Shown piece after piece: positions 43,597 through 51,138 of a stretch of 64,000 nucleotides of DNA. Origin of the DNA: JAMXLO01 sp963818775 (GTDB taxonomy: Bacteria > Pseudomonadota > Alphaproteobacteria > Acetobacterales > Acetobacteraceae); NCBI GenBank assembly GCA_963818775.1, contig CAWFUF010000016.1:59690-123689 (forward strand). The letters run 5' to 3'. The notes beneath the pieces are model-generated. The model searched no databases. It was not told the DNA's origin and saw nothing but the letters and a program-made list of their open reading frames with translations. Position 1 is the stretch's first letter; each line of letters begins with the position of its first letter. The position numbers and the translations under genes were made by a program.

Positions 43597-44610
43597 TTAG
43601 GCTTGGATCTTCAGCGTTGATGCTGGTGGATTGATCCAGGCAGCGGTTGGTTTGTCAGGCGGTGTTGGTGGTTTGTTGACGAAGCGCTCTGGGTTGTTGC
43701 GGAACGCGCGATCGAGTGTGTTCTGACGTGCGGCGTGAATGGCAGCGGTCTGACCGTAGTGGACCTGGTCCGGTGTCATCAAGCCGATCCCGGCATGGTG
43801 ATGCTGCTGATTGTACCAATCGAAAAAGCGGCGACTGAAGCTTTTGGCGTCCTCGATGCAGCCGAAGCGTTGAGGGAAGCGCGGCTGATACTTGAGGGTT
43901 TTGAAGTGGCTCTCGGAGAACGGATTGTCGTTGGAGGTATGCGGTCTGTTGTGTGAAAGGGTGACGCCGAGGTCGGCAAGCAGCAACGCGGTAGCCTTGG
44001 CCTTCATCGGGCCGCCGCGGTCGGCGTGCAGGGTGAGTTGACCGGGAAGCACGTTGTGTTTCGCAATGGCATCATCAAACAACGGCCTGAACAGCGCGGC
44101 GCTCTCTGCATCAGCCACGCACCAACCCACCACGCGGCGACTGAAGATGTCCAGAATGACGTACAGATAGAAGTAGCTCCACTTCGTTGGTCCCATAAGT
44201 TTCGTGATGTCCCAGGACCAGACCTGGTTGGGCAGTTCGGCGATAAGTTCGGGCTTCCGGTAGGCGGGATGGCGGAGCTGCTCGCGGCGTTCGCGGACTT
44301 CGCCGTGTTGTCCAAGAATGCGATACATGGTGCGGATCGAGCAGTGGTAGACGCCTTCATCGAGCAGGCTGGCGTAGATTTCGGCCGGCGCCTGGTCTGC
44401 GAAGCGCGGCGCATGCAACAGCTCCAGTACCACCTGCTGTTGCGGATCGCTCAATGCCCGGGTCGGCTTCGCTCGCTGGCGGTCGATCGCCGGTGGCGCG
44501 GCCAGGCGGGAGCGGCGGCGCTGGACGCTGGCACGTGACACCCCAAGCGCGGCGCAGACCGCGGCGGTCATGCCGCGGGCGGGTGCGAGTGCAACGACAG
44601 CCTCGGTCAA
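43597..44610 (-). CDS. IS3-family transposase OrfB
   Basis: 337 residues from a TTG at 44610, overlapping the orfA stop. An HTH_21-type region (APAEIYASLLDEGVYHCSIRTMYRILG) leads into the rve integrase core: first D in WSWDITKL, second D in LTLHADRGG, and E in NPFSESHFKTLKYQP. GIGLMTPDQVHYG is at the C-terminus. The frame is intact. It is probably made mainly as an OrfAB fusion by a -1 frameshift (see 44658-44665). Confidence 0.9.
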   Translation of the reverse strand: MTEAVVALAPARGMTAAVCAALGVSRASVQRRRSRLAAPPAIDRQRAKPTRALSDPQQQVVLELLHAPRFADQAPAEIYASLLDEGVYHCSIRTMYRILGQHGEVRERREQLRHPAYRKPELIAELPNQVWSWDITKLMGPTKWSYFYLYVILDIFSRRVVGWCVADAESAALFRPLFDDAIAKHNVLPGQLTLHADRGGPMKAKATALLLADLGVTLSHNRPHTSNDNPFSESHFKTLKYQPRFPQRFGCIEDAKSFSRRFFDWYNQQHHHAGIGLMTPDQVHYGQTAAIHAARQNTLDRAFRNNPERFVNKPPTPPDKPTAAWINPPASTLKIQA

Positions 44611-45083
44611 GCTTCGCCGTCGCTGGGCGTCAGCGGGATGCCCAGCAGCGCCGCAACTTTTTTTTGGATATCGATGATGGCTTCGGCTCGCGTCAGGCGC
44701 AGTGCCAGACGGGCATTATCGCGCTGAAGTGCGGTCACTTCGGCTGAAAGCGGGCTCGGGTCGGTAGCCTTCGGGCCGCGCTTGCCGGGAACCAGTGCTG
44801 TGAAGGCCCCGGCGTCACGCTGCCGTCGCCAGTCAGTGAGAGCCGATGAGTAAAGTCCCTCGCGACGTAGGATCGCGCCGATACCACCGGGCGCCGTGGC
44901 GCGATCGGTCTCCGCCAGGATGCGTAGCTTGTCCTGCGCAGTGAACGTCCGGCGGCGCGGACGGTCCGATAATTCGGGTGATGGCGAGGCTGGCGCTGTC
45001 ACCACCGTCGGCCTACGGCCTCCGCTGGCGGCAGCGCCAGCCTCGCCATCAGGTGTCTGCTGCATGGGCATGTGCGAGATCAT
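44607..45083 (-). CDS. IS3-family transposase OrfA
   Basis: 158 residues. The HTH_Tnp_1 region is RRRTFTAQDKLRILAETDRA with LRREGLYSSALTDWRRQRDAG. A leucine-zipper-like end follows (EVTALQRDNARLALRLTRAEAII). It binds the element ends and partners OrfB. The first about 20 residues may be upstream of the true start. A run of eight A lies near its end. Confidence 0.88.
   Translation of the reverse strand: MISHMPMQQTPDGEAGAAASGGRRPTVVTAPASPSPELSDRPRRRTFTAQDKLRILAETDRATAPGGIGAILRREGLYSSALTDWRRQRDAGAFTALVPGKRGPKATDPSPLSAEVTALQRDNARLALRLTRAEAIIDIQKKVAALLGIPLTPSDGEA
44658..44665 (-). promoter_or_regulatory. Probable -1 ribosomal frameshift site in orfA
   Basis: On the minus strand the orfA codons CAA AAA AAA GTT contain eight consecutive A. 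Slipping back one base gives a frame with no stop up to the orfB TTG, so a fused OrfAB would be made. This is the standard expression method of IS3-family elements. Confidence 0.7.
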
Positions 45084-45128
45084 CCTTCCGCGCCCTCAAG
45101 TCTAAATTCCCGGCAGCGCCATGTCTCA

Positions 45129-45414
45129 TCTTCATTGGCACGGAGGGTGGTGCATCGCCCATGCCAAACCCCTTATGCCTGTGGAGCTCGATCCTGACCG
45201 ATCAAGGCATCTTCGAGACATTTAGAGCCTAACCCAAAGCCTACAACCTAGCGAGGCGTCCGACGGCGGGTCAGATGCTGCGATTGTGACGAAAGACGCC
45301 GAGCGCACCGGCGAGGGGCCCGGGGCGGGCTGCCGCGGCCCGGGCACCTGGCAGCGTCTAACTGTGCAAGTGCCTCGCTATCGAGTCTATCGTTTCCACT
45401 CCCATGCACTTTGA
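45129..45414. other. Intergenic stretch between IS3 element and wrbA
   Basis: No coding frame is convincing. GCCCGGG and CCCGGGC at about 45318-45346 form a GC-rich inverted repeat without a following T run. It could act as a weak transcription stop for wrbA on the minus strand. Confidence 0.45.
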
Positions 45415-46014
45415 TCACCCGTGCAGCTTGTTTGCGGTCTCCGCAATCTTGCGGCCCTGGTAGCGGGCTCCCTCGAGCTCGTTCGCGGTGGGAAGTCTCG
45501 AGCCATCTCCGCCTGTGATCGTCGTGGCACCGTAGGGCGACCCACCAGTAATCTCGTCAAGCGTCATCTGTCCGGCATGGCCGTAATCGAGGCCGACCAC
45601 CACCATGCCGAAGTGCAGGAGATTGGTGATGATCGAGAATAGCGTCGTCTCTTGCCCGCCGTGTTGCGTGGCGCTCGACGTGAACGCGCCGCCGACCTTG
45701 CCGTGCAATGCTCCGCGCGCCCAAAGTCCTCCGGCCTGGTCAAGAAAATTGCCCATCTGCGACGGCATTCGCCCAAACCGGGTGCCGGCCCCGATGATGA
45801 TCGCGTCGTAGGCAGTGAGATCATCGACCTTTGCGATCGGCGCTACCTGATCGAACTTGTAATGCGACTTGCGAGCGATGTCCTCGGGCACCAGCTCCGG
45901 CACGCGCTTGATGTCGACATGTGCGCCGGCCTGCTGCGCCCCCTCAGCGACCGCATTCGCCATCGCTTCGATATGGCCATAGGCAGAGTAGTAAAGCACC
46001 AGAACTTTAGACAT
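45415..46014 (-). CDS. wrbA: NAD(P)H:quinone oxidoreductase, WrbA type
   Basis: 199 residues. The flavodoxin-like FMN site is VLYYSAYGHIEAMA. IIIGAGTRFGRMPSQMGNFLDQAGGLW and FTSSATQHGGQETTLFSII are WrbA blocks. The enzyme reduces quinones with two electrons and protects against redox stress. GAGGAG precedes the ATG. The leader upstream still encodes the start of a pirin protein (46044-46121). A LysR gene is divergent at 46211 and is the likely regulator. Confidence 0.95.
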   Translation of the reverse strand: MSKVLVLYYSAYGHIEAMANAVAEGAQQAGAHVDIKRVPELVPEDIARKSHYKFDQVAPIAKVDDLTAYDAIIIGAGTRFGRMPSQMGNFLDQAGGLWARGALHGKVGGAFTSSATQHGGQETTLFSIITNLLHFGMVVVGLDYGHAGQMTLDEITGGSPYGATTITGGDGSRLPTANELEGARYQGRKIAETANKLHG

Positions 46015-46043
46015 GAGCTTCTCCTCAATCGCTTTGTGTGTGG

Positions 46044-46121
46044 AAGCCGGGCGGCGAGCCGCTCCTTCAACCAGCTGTGATCCTCGATCCCAGGCTTGTT
46101 GAATGGCCGGCGTTCGATCAT
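46044..46121 (-). pseudogene. N-terminal stub of a deleted pirin gene in the wrbA leader
   Basis: From an ATG at 46121 the frame reads MIERRPFNKPGIEDHSWLK, matching the first 19 residues of the intact pirin at 49671 (MIERRKFAELGGADHGWLK). Similarity then ends and the frame runs into wrbA. A pirin body appears to have been deleted, placing wrbA behind the old pirin promoter. Confidence 0.72.
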
Positions 46122-46210
46122 CGGCGCTCTTCGTTCGTCGGGACAGCTATGGACACAGCGGGGCATTAGAAATAGAAACTTTCGAAACTCATTGTTTCAG
46201 ATTATATCCC

Positions 46211-47173
46211 ATGGCCAACCTGCCGGACTTCGAGGGGCTGGCGATCTTCGCCAAGGTCGTTGAGGTTCGCTCCTTCGCCGGGGCGGCGGCGGAGCTGAAT
46301 ATTTCCAAAGCCACCGTCTCGAAAGCCGTCAGCCGGATCGAGGCGCGGCTCGGCGCGCGGCTCATCAACCGCACCTCGCGGCAACTCGCGCTCACCGATG
46401 CCGGACGGCAGCTCGTAGGCCGTGCTGCAAACATTCTCGCAGAGGGCGAAGCAGCCGAGGACGCTGCACTCGCGCAAGCAGCGGTGCCGCGTGGATTGCT
46501 GCGCCTGGCCGCACCTATGTCCTTCGGAGTGCTCCACATCGCGCCCCTGTTGCCGGAATTCCTTGCCACCTATCCGGAGGTGTCTGTCGATCTGCACCTA
46601 AGCGATGCGATGGTCGACCTCATTGGCGAAGCGTTCGACGCGGCGATCCGCATCGCCATCCTGCCCGACTCCTCGCTCGTTGCGCGTCGGCTCTGCGGGA
46701 TGCAGCCCTATCTGGTCGGCGCACCCGCATACTTGAACAAGCACGGCAGGCCGAGAAATCCAGCTGACCTCGCCGAGCATCGCTGTATCGGTTACAGCTA
46801 TACAATGACGCCCGAAACTTGGCGCTTCACCAAGAACGGCAAATCCGCGACAGTGCGGCCATCGGGTCCGCTGCGCGTCAATAACGGTGACGCGATGTTG
46901 CCAGCCCTGCTTGCCGGGACCGGCGTCGGCATTCTCCCAGAATTCATTTTGCGCGACGCGCTCACTGCTGGCCGGCTGGAACGACTGATGCACGATTGGT
47001 CTTTGCCAGCCGCTGCAGTCTACTGGGTCGCGCCGCCCGGTGGACCGCGGCCCAAGCGGGTCGAGGTGCTCGCCGATTTCCTGGTCGAAAAGCTCGCCCG
47101 ACACACAGAACGCCGAACGACGGCGCCGTCCACGAACGTGCCGCCGGCCGCCGGCAAAACCAAGCGACGATGA
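46211..47173 (+). CDS. LysR-family transcriptional regulator
   Basis: 320 residues from the ATG at 46211. The N-terminal winged helix is FEGLAIFAKVVEVRSFAGAA...LNISKATVSKAVSRIEARLGARLINRTSRQLALTDAGR. The effector domain (about 95-300) contains LRLAAPMSFGVLHIAPLLPEF. It is divergent from wrbA, and the 196-base gap contains a GAAAC...GTTTC dyad near 46171-46198 that could be its operator. It is paralogous to the LysR gene at 49742. Confidence 0.92.
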   Translation: MANLPDFEGLAIFAKVVEVRSFAGAAAELNISKATVSKAVSRIEARLGARLINRTSRQLALTDAGRQLVGRAANILAEGEAAEDAALAQAAVPRGLLRLAAPMSFGVLHIAPLLPEFLATYPEVSVDLHLSDAMVDLIGEAFDAAIRIAILPDSSLVARRLCGMQPYLVGAPAYLNKHGRPRNPADLAEHRCIGYSYTMTPETWRFTKNGKSATVRPSGPLRVNNGDAMLPALLAGTGVGILPEFILRDALTAGRLERLMHDWSLPAAAVYWVAPPGGPRPKRVEVLADFLVEKLARHTERRTTAPSTNVPPAAGKTKRR

Positions 47174-47469
47174 AGCTTCGGAAATCGTCAACATCTCACG
47201 GTAGTGTCTGGCTGCCTGGTGTGAGCGAAATCTGCTTTCGCTCTGAAGTCGATCGTCGTCGCCTACAGCTTCTGAAGCTCCTCTTGCTGTGCAACCGGTG
47301 GCTGCAACGTGTGAATTGCAAAAGATTTGGCTCCGGATCGATAGCGGTTGAATGCCGTTCGGAGGCATATGTCTGCCCTTCGCTGGGGTTGATCTGGGAG
47401 TGGTCCGTCAGTTCTCGGCCAACTCTGGTGCATTTGACAGTGCTCGGCCCAGCGTATGAGAAGGGTCGG

Positions 47470-47640
47470 ATGGCCGAGCAGAGTGATGCAACAACCGCCA
47501 GTGAACTGGCGGAGGTGCAGGCCGATGCCGGCGGACAGAGCACGGACGCGTTGCGACAGGTCATCGTGGGTCTGACGGAACGCTCACCTGGCATCTTCTA
47601 TCTGCTGCAAGGCGCCGACGGTCAGTTGTCTCGCTGCTAC
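47470..47640 (+). pseudogene. Truncated gene start, possibly PAS-domain protein
   Basis: From an ATG at 47470 with GAAGGGT upstream, 57 codons read MAEQSDATTASELAEVQAD ... IVGLTERSPGIFYLLQGADG. The end resembles the first strands of a PAS sensor domain. Family-like sequence stops where IS630 transposase sequence begins (about 47620-47640). The rest of the gene is missing. The PAS label is tentative. Confidence 0.4.
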
Positions 47641-47966
47641 GGCGCATGATGCGGCGTCGTTCGAAGCCGGTGCACTTGGTGCTCGATGGGCTCCCCGCGC
47701 ACAGGACCACACTGGTGAAGACCTATGTTGCCTCCACGAAGGGAATGCTGACCCTGCATTTTCTTCCTGGCTACGCGCCTGAACTGAACCCCGATGAACT
47801 GGTCTGGAGCCACATGAAACGCACCGGGGTAGCAAGAGCACCGCTGCGGCGAGGCGAAAAGCTGCAGGCGAAGATCGAGGCGCAACTCAGCGCCATCAAG
47901 CGCATGCCTGAGTTGATACGGTCATTCTTCAAGGCACCAAGTGTCTCCTATATTACCGACTTGTGA
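47622..47966 (+). pseudogene. C-terminal remnant of an IS630-family transposase
   Basis: The frame reads RRSKPVHLVLDGLPAHRT (second catalytic D), then LHFLPGYAPELNPDELVWSH (catalytic E) and a normal C-terminus. The N-terminal DNA-binding part and first catalytic D are absent, so it is inactive. No terminal repeat was found on the left. Confidence 0.82.
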
Positions 47967-48013
47967 GTAATGGTCGCTTGCGCCCGGCTAGGCTGCGCCT
48001 CCGATCGTCGGCA

Positions 48014-48916
48014 TCAGACCGGAGGTGTTGGTTCCGGCGGCGGTGGCGGGTCGTCGGGTAACGGGATGAATTCATGATCATCGTCAGGCGGCAATGCCAT
48101 CCGTCCGGATTTCCAGTCGGCCTTTGCCTGTTCGATCCGCTCTCTACGCGAGGACACCAGGTTCCACCATATGTGGCGCGGGCCGATACTGGCGCCGCCG
48201 AGCAGCATCACGCGCGCCGGCGCGTCCTCGGCGGCAATTACTGGTTCGCCGCCATCCGCAAAGACCAGCATGCGCCCGGCTTCGTATCTCACGCCCTCGT
48301 GCGTAACACTGCCGGACACCACATATGCGGCGCGCTCGGCGTGGTCGGTCGGCATCGCGATTCTGGCACCGGCACCGAGTTCGGCATGCAGATAGAACAG
48401 CGGCGAAAAGGCTTTCACAGCGTTGTTCAGGCCGTAGGCGAAGCCGGCGATCAGGCGTGCCCAGACGCCGTGGTCCGACAGTTCTGGGAGCGCATCGGCG
48501 GCGTGGTGCGCGAAGGCCGGCGCAACCTCTTCGTCCTCACGTGGCAGCGCCACCCATGCCTGCATCCCGTGCATCAGACCGCCGCTCGATCGCAGCGGTG
48601 GGTCGGTGCGCTCTGAATGCACGATGCCGGAGCCAGCGGTCATCCAGTTAACCTCGCCAGGGCGGATCTTTTGGCTGACGCCGAGACTGTCGCGGTGATG
48701 GATCTCACCGTCGAACAGATAGGTGACCGTGGACAGGCCGATATGGGGGTGCGGTCGGACGTCGATCCCTTCACCAGAGCGAAAGTCGGCCGGCCCCATG
48801 TGATCCAGAAAAATGAATGGCCCAACCATCCGTCGGCGCGCAAACGGCAGAACGCGGCCGACTTCCAATCCGCCGCCCAGGTCCTTGCGCGTGCCTTCGA
48901 TGACCAGATCGAGCAT
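48014..48916 (-). CDS. Pirin-family protein (first)
   Basis: 300 residues from the ATG at 48916 with GGAGG six bases upstream. A bicupin fold: the N-terminal cupin has the metal ligands in RPHPHIGLSTVTYLFDGEIHHRDS and EVNWMTAGSGIVHSER. The C-terminal cupin (about 190-265) has YVVSGSVTHEGVRYEAGRML. Pirins are iron-binding proteins, some with quercetin dioxygenase activity. The Pro-rich C-terminal tail (PPPPPEPTPP) is unusual. It lies 56 bases downstream of the second pirin gene. Confidence 0.92.
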   Translation of the reverse strand: MLDLVIEGTRKDLGGGLEVGRVLPFARRRMVGPFIFLDHMGPADFRSGEGIDVRPHPHIGLSTVTYLFDGEIHHRDSLGVSQKIRPGEVNWMTAGSGIVHSERTDPPLRSSGGLMHGMQAWVALPREDEEVAPAFAHHAADALPELSDHGVWARLIAGFAYGLNNAVKAFSPLFYLHAELGAGARIAMPTDHAERAAYVVSGSVTHEGVRYEAGRMLVFADGGEPVIAAEDAPARVMLLGGASIGPRHIWWNLVSSRRERIEQAKADWKSGRMALPPDDDHEFIPLPDDPPPPPEPTPPV

Positions 48917-48972
48917 GTCCGCCTCCTTGCACCACAAGAAGAACCCACCGCGACGCAGTGGGCTCTCTGCAC

Positions 48973-49671
48973 CTAGTCCGCGTCAACCACGACGACTTCT
49001 GCGTCTTCGATCCCGACGATCTCGACCTTCGCAACGTCCGTTATCGCCGCACCGTCGCGCGCCTCGATGCGCACCCCGCCAACCTCGACGGCACCGGTAG
49101 CAGGCACAAGGTAGGCGTGCCGCGTGGGATCGAGTTCGATCGTCACGCGCTGTCCAGCCTTGACAGTGGCTCCCATCACCCGCGCATCGGCGCGGATCGG
49201 GAGTGCCTCCGTGTCGGACGCGAACCCGCTGGCCAACGTGACGAACCGACCGGAACGGTCAGTCTTGGGGAACGGCTTGGCACCCCATGCCGGCTTCGCG
49301 CCTCTTTCGTTCGGCTCGATCCAGATTTGGAATATCCGCGTTGCCGTGTCTTCGAGATTATACTCGGCATGGCGCACGCCCGAACCCGCCGACATAACCT
49401 GGACATCGCCTGCCTCCGTGCGGCCCTCGTTGCCCATGGAATCCTTATGGGTGATCGCGCCCTCGCGGACGTAGGTAATGATCTCCATGTCGGCGTGCGG
49501 ATGCGGAGGGAAGCCGGACTTCGCGGCAATCTCGTCGTCGTTCCAGACGCGCAGATTGCCCCAGCCCATTCTTTGGGGATCGTAGTAGCTCGCGAACGAA
49601 AAATGATGCTTCGCCTTGAGCCAGCCGTGATCGGCACCGCCCAGTTCGGCGAATTTCCTGCGTTCAATCAT
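48973..49671 (-). CDS. Pirin-family protein (second, YhhW-like)
   Basis: 232 residues from the ATG at 49671 with GGAG upstream. MIERRKFAELGGADHGWLK and HFSFASYYDPQRMGWGNLRVWNDDE are the YhhW-type start. Metal ligands lie in PPHPHADMEIITYVREGAITHKDS with GSGVRHAEYN. The C-terminal cupin is shorter and acidic. YhhW-type pirins degrade quercetin in vitro. The gene is divergent from a LysR gene, a common regulator-target layout. Confidence 0.93.
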   Translation of the reverse strand: MIERRKFAELGGADHGWLKAKHHFSFASYYDPQRMGWGNLRVWNDDEIAAKSGFPPHPHADMEIITYVREGAITHKDSMGNEGRTEAGDVQVMSAGSGVRHAEYNLEDTATRIFQIWIEPNERGAKPAWGAKPFPKTDRSGRFVTLASGFASDTEALPIRADARVMGATVKAGQRVTIELDPTRHAYLVPATGAVEVGGVRIEARDGAAITDVAKVEIVGIEDAEVVVVDAD

Positions 49672-49741
49672 CGGAGTTACTCCTTCGCGGCATGCGAGGC
49701 GTGGTCCTCGATCACCGCCGCAAATGGTGATCGGCGATGGC

Positions 49742-50765
49742 ATGCGAAAACAGAAAGGATGGAAACTCATCGTTGCCAATTTTGGTAACGCAATTCTTGG
49801 CGCCGTCGCCTGCACGCGCCAGCCCTTGTCCCTGCCTGACCTGGAAGCCTGGGCGATCGTTGCCAAGGTTGCCGAAACCGGCTCCTTCGCCGCGGCCGCC
49901 GCGGATCTCGGCCTGTCTGGACCGACGGTGTCGAAGGCAATACAGCGGTTGGAGACTCGGCTGGGTGAACGACTGATCCATCGCACATCGCGCCGCTTTG
50001 CGCTGACAGAGGCTGGACGCGTCCTGGCGGTGCGCGCGGCCCGCATCCTGGCTGAGGGCGAGGCAGTAGAGGCCGAAGCCCACGCTGCGTCTGCAGTTCC
50101 ACACGGCCGGGTGCGCTTGGCCGCACCGATGTCGTTTGGCGTGCGCCATGTGGCACCGACGCTGCCAGACTTTCTGTCGGCCTATCCCGAGGTCGTCGTA
50201 GAGCTGCAACTCGATGACCGGATGGTGGATCTGGTTGCCGGCGGTATCGATGTCGCATTGCGCATCGCCGATCTGCCCGATTCCAGCTTGGTTGCGCGTC
50301 GGCTGTGTCCAGTGCGGCGCTGGGTGGTCGGTTCGCCTGACTACTTCGCGCGGCACGGCACACCCCTTCGACCGCGGGATCTGCGGGAGCACGCGTGCCT
50401 GGGCTATGCCTATCTCGCAAGCGGCGAGACTTGGCGCTTTACCGATCCTGAAGGCGCGGAAGAAGCCGTGGCGGTGAAGGGCCCACTCTGCGCCACCAAC
50501 GCCGAAGCGCTCGGCTCTGCGCTCGAAGCCGGGCTGGGAATAGCACTGCAGCCGGATTTTCTGGTCTGGGACGCGGTCCAGGAGGGAGGACTGGTAGCCG
50601 GTACTCGATAACTGGGCAGCACCGAAGCTCGCGCTGCACCTGGTTACACCGGCCGGCGGTCCGCGCCCTATCCGGGTCGCTGTGTTGCTGGAGTTTCTGA
50701 CGCGGCGCTTCACGTCAGGCGTAGCGCCATGGACCATTGTCGCGCCGACTTTGAAGCGTGCGTGA
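49742..50765 (+). pseudogene. LysR-family regulator with a C-terminal frameshift
   Basis: The winged helix (LEAWAIVAKVAETGSFAAAA ... GLSGPTVSKAIQRLETRLGERLIHRTSRRFALTEAGR) and effector domain are intact up to DFLVWDAVQEGGLV. At about 50597 one extra G shifts the frame and a stop follows at once (50611). The next frame continues with family sequence (PVLDNWAAPKLALHLVTPAGGPRPIRVAVLLEF...) to 50765. Only about 50 residues are lost, so partial function or a sequencing error is possible. The true start is uncertain. It is divergent from the second pirin. Confidence 0.8.
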
Positions 50766-51138
50766 CGTTATTGCACTCCTCTCGCACCGGCGCGTTGGAG
50801 CAGCCGAATTGACGGTTAGTTCTGCCAATCGAGGACACTACCGGCGAGGAACTCGCGCAAGGCTGCGTCTCGCATCCTCTGCGCCCATGCCGGTTGTTCC
50901 ATGCCGCTTGGCGGTCGCTCGAATGCAGACGTTCGGCCAAGTGCGGAGGTAACTGCTCGGATGCCTGCTGTGTGTGGCTGACAGTTGTTCCCGATTTGCG
51001 TGGCCGTTGACGCCAGGCGTCCGGACGGATCCGCCCAACATAGGGCGCAGCAGTCCTGTATTCCCGTCTTCATTCTGGACATCGTTGTCAGCGTTCTGCA
51101 TCCTACAGTTTGAGGAGGCGATGAGGTGGAGAGCGGCA
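50766..51138. other. Intergenic region before the cyclase gene
   Basis: No convincing gene. Minus-strand frames through 50817-50960 lack a recognisable domain. GAGGAGG at 51113-51119 serves the nearby starts of the cyclase gene. Confidence 0.4.

Larger units (their letters stand above)
43576..45128. mobile_element. Complete IS3-family insertion sequence
   Basis: 1553 bases with imperfect terminal inverted repeats. The left end TGATACATCCGGGATCGGCA and the complement of the right end TGAGACATGGCGCTGCCGGG can be aligned, both then reaching ATTTAG[GA]CTTG. Two overlapping transposase genes fill it on the minus strand. No clear 3-4 base target repeat is visible. Confidence 0.75.
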
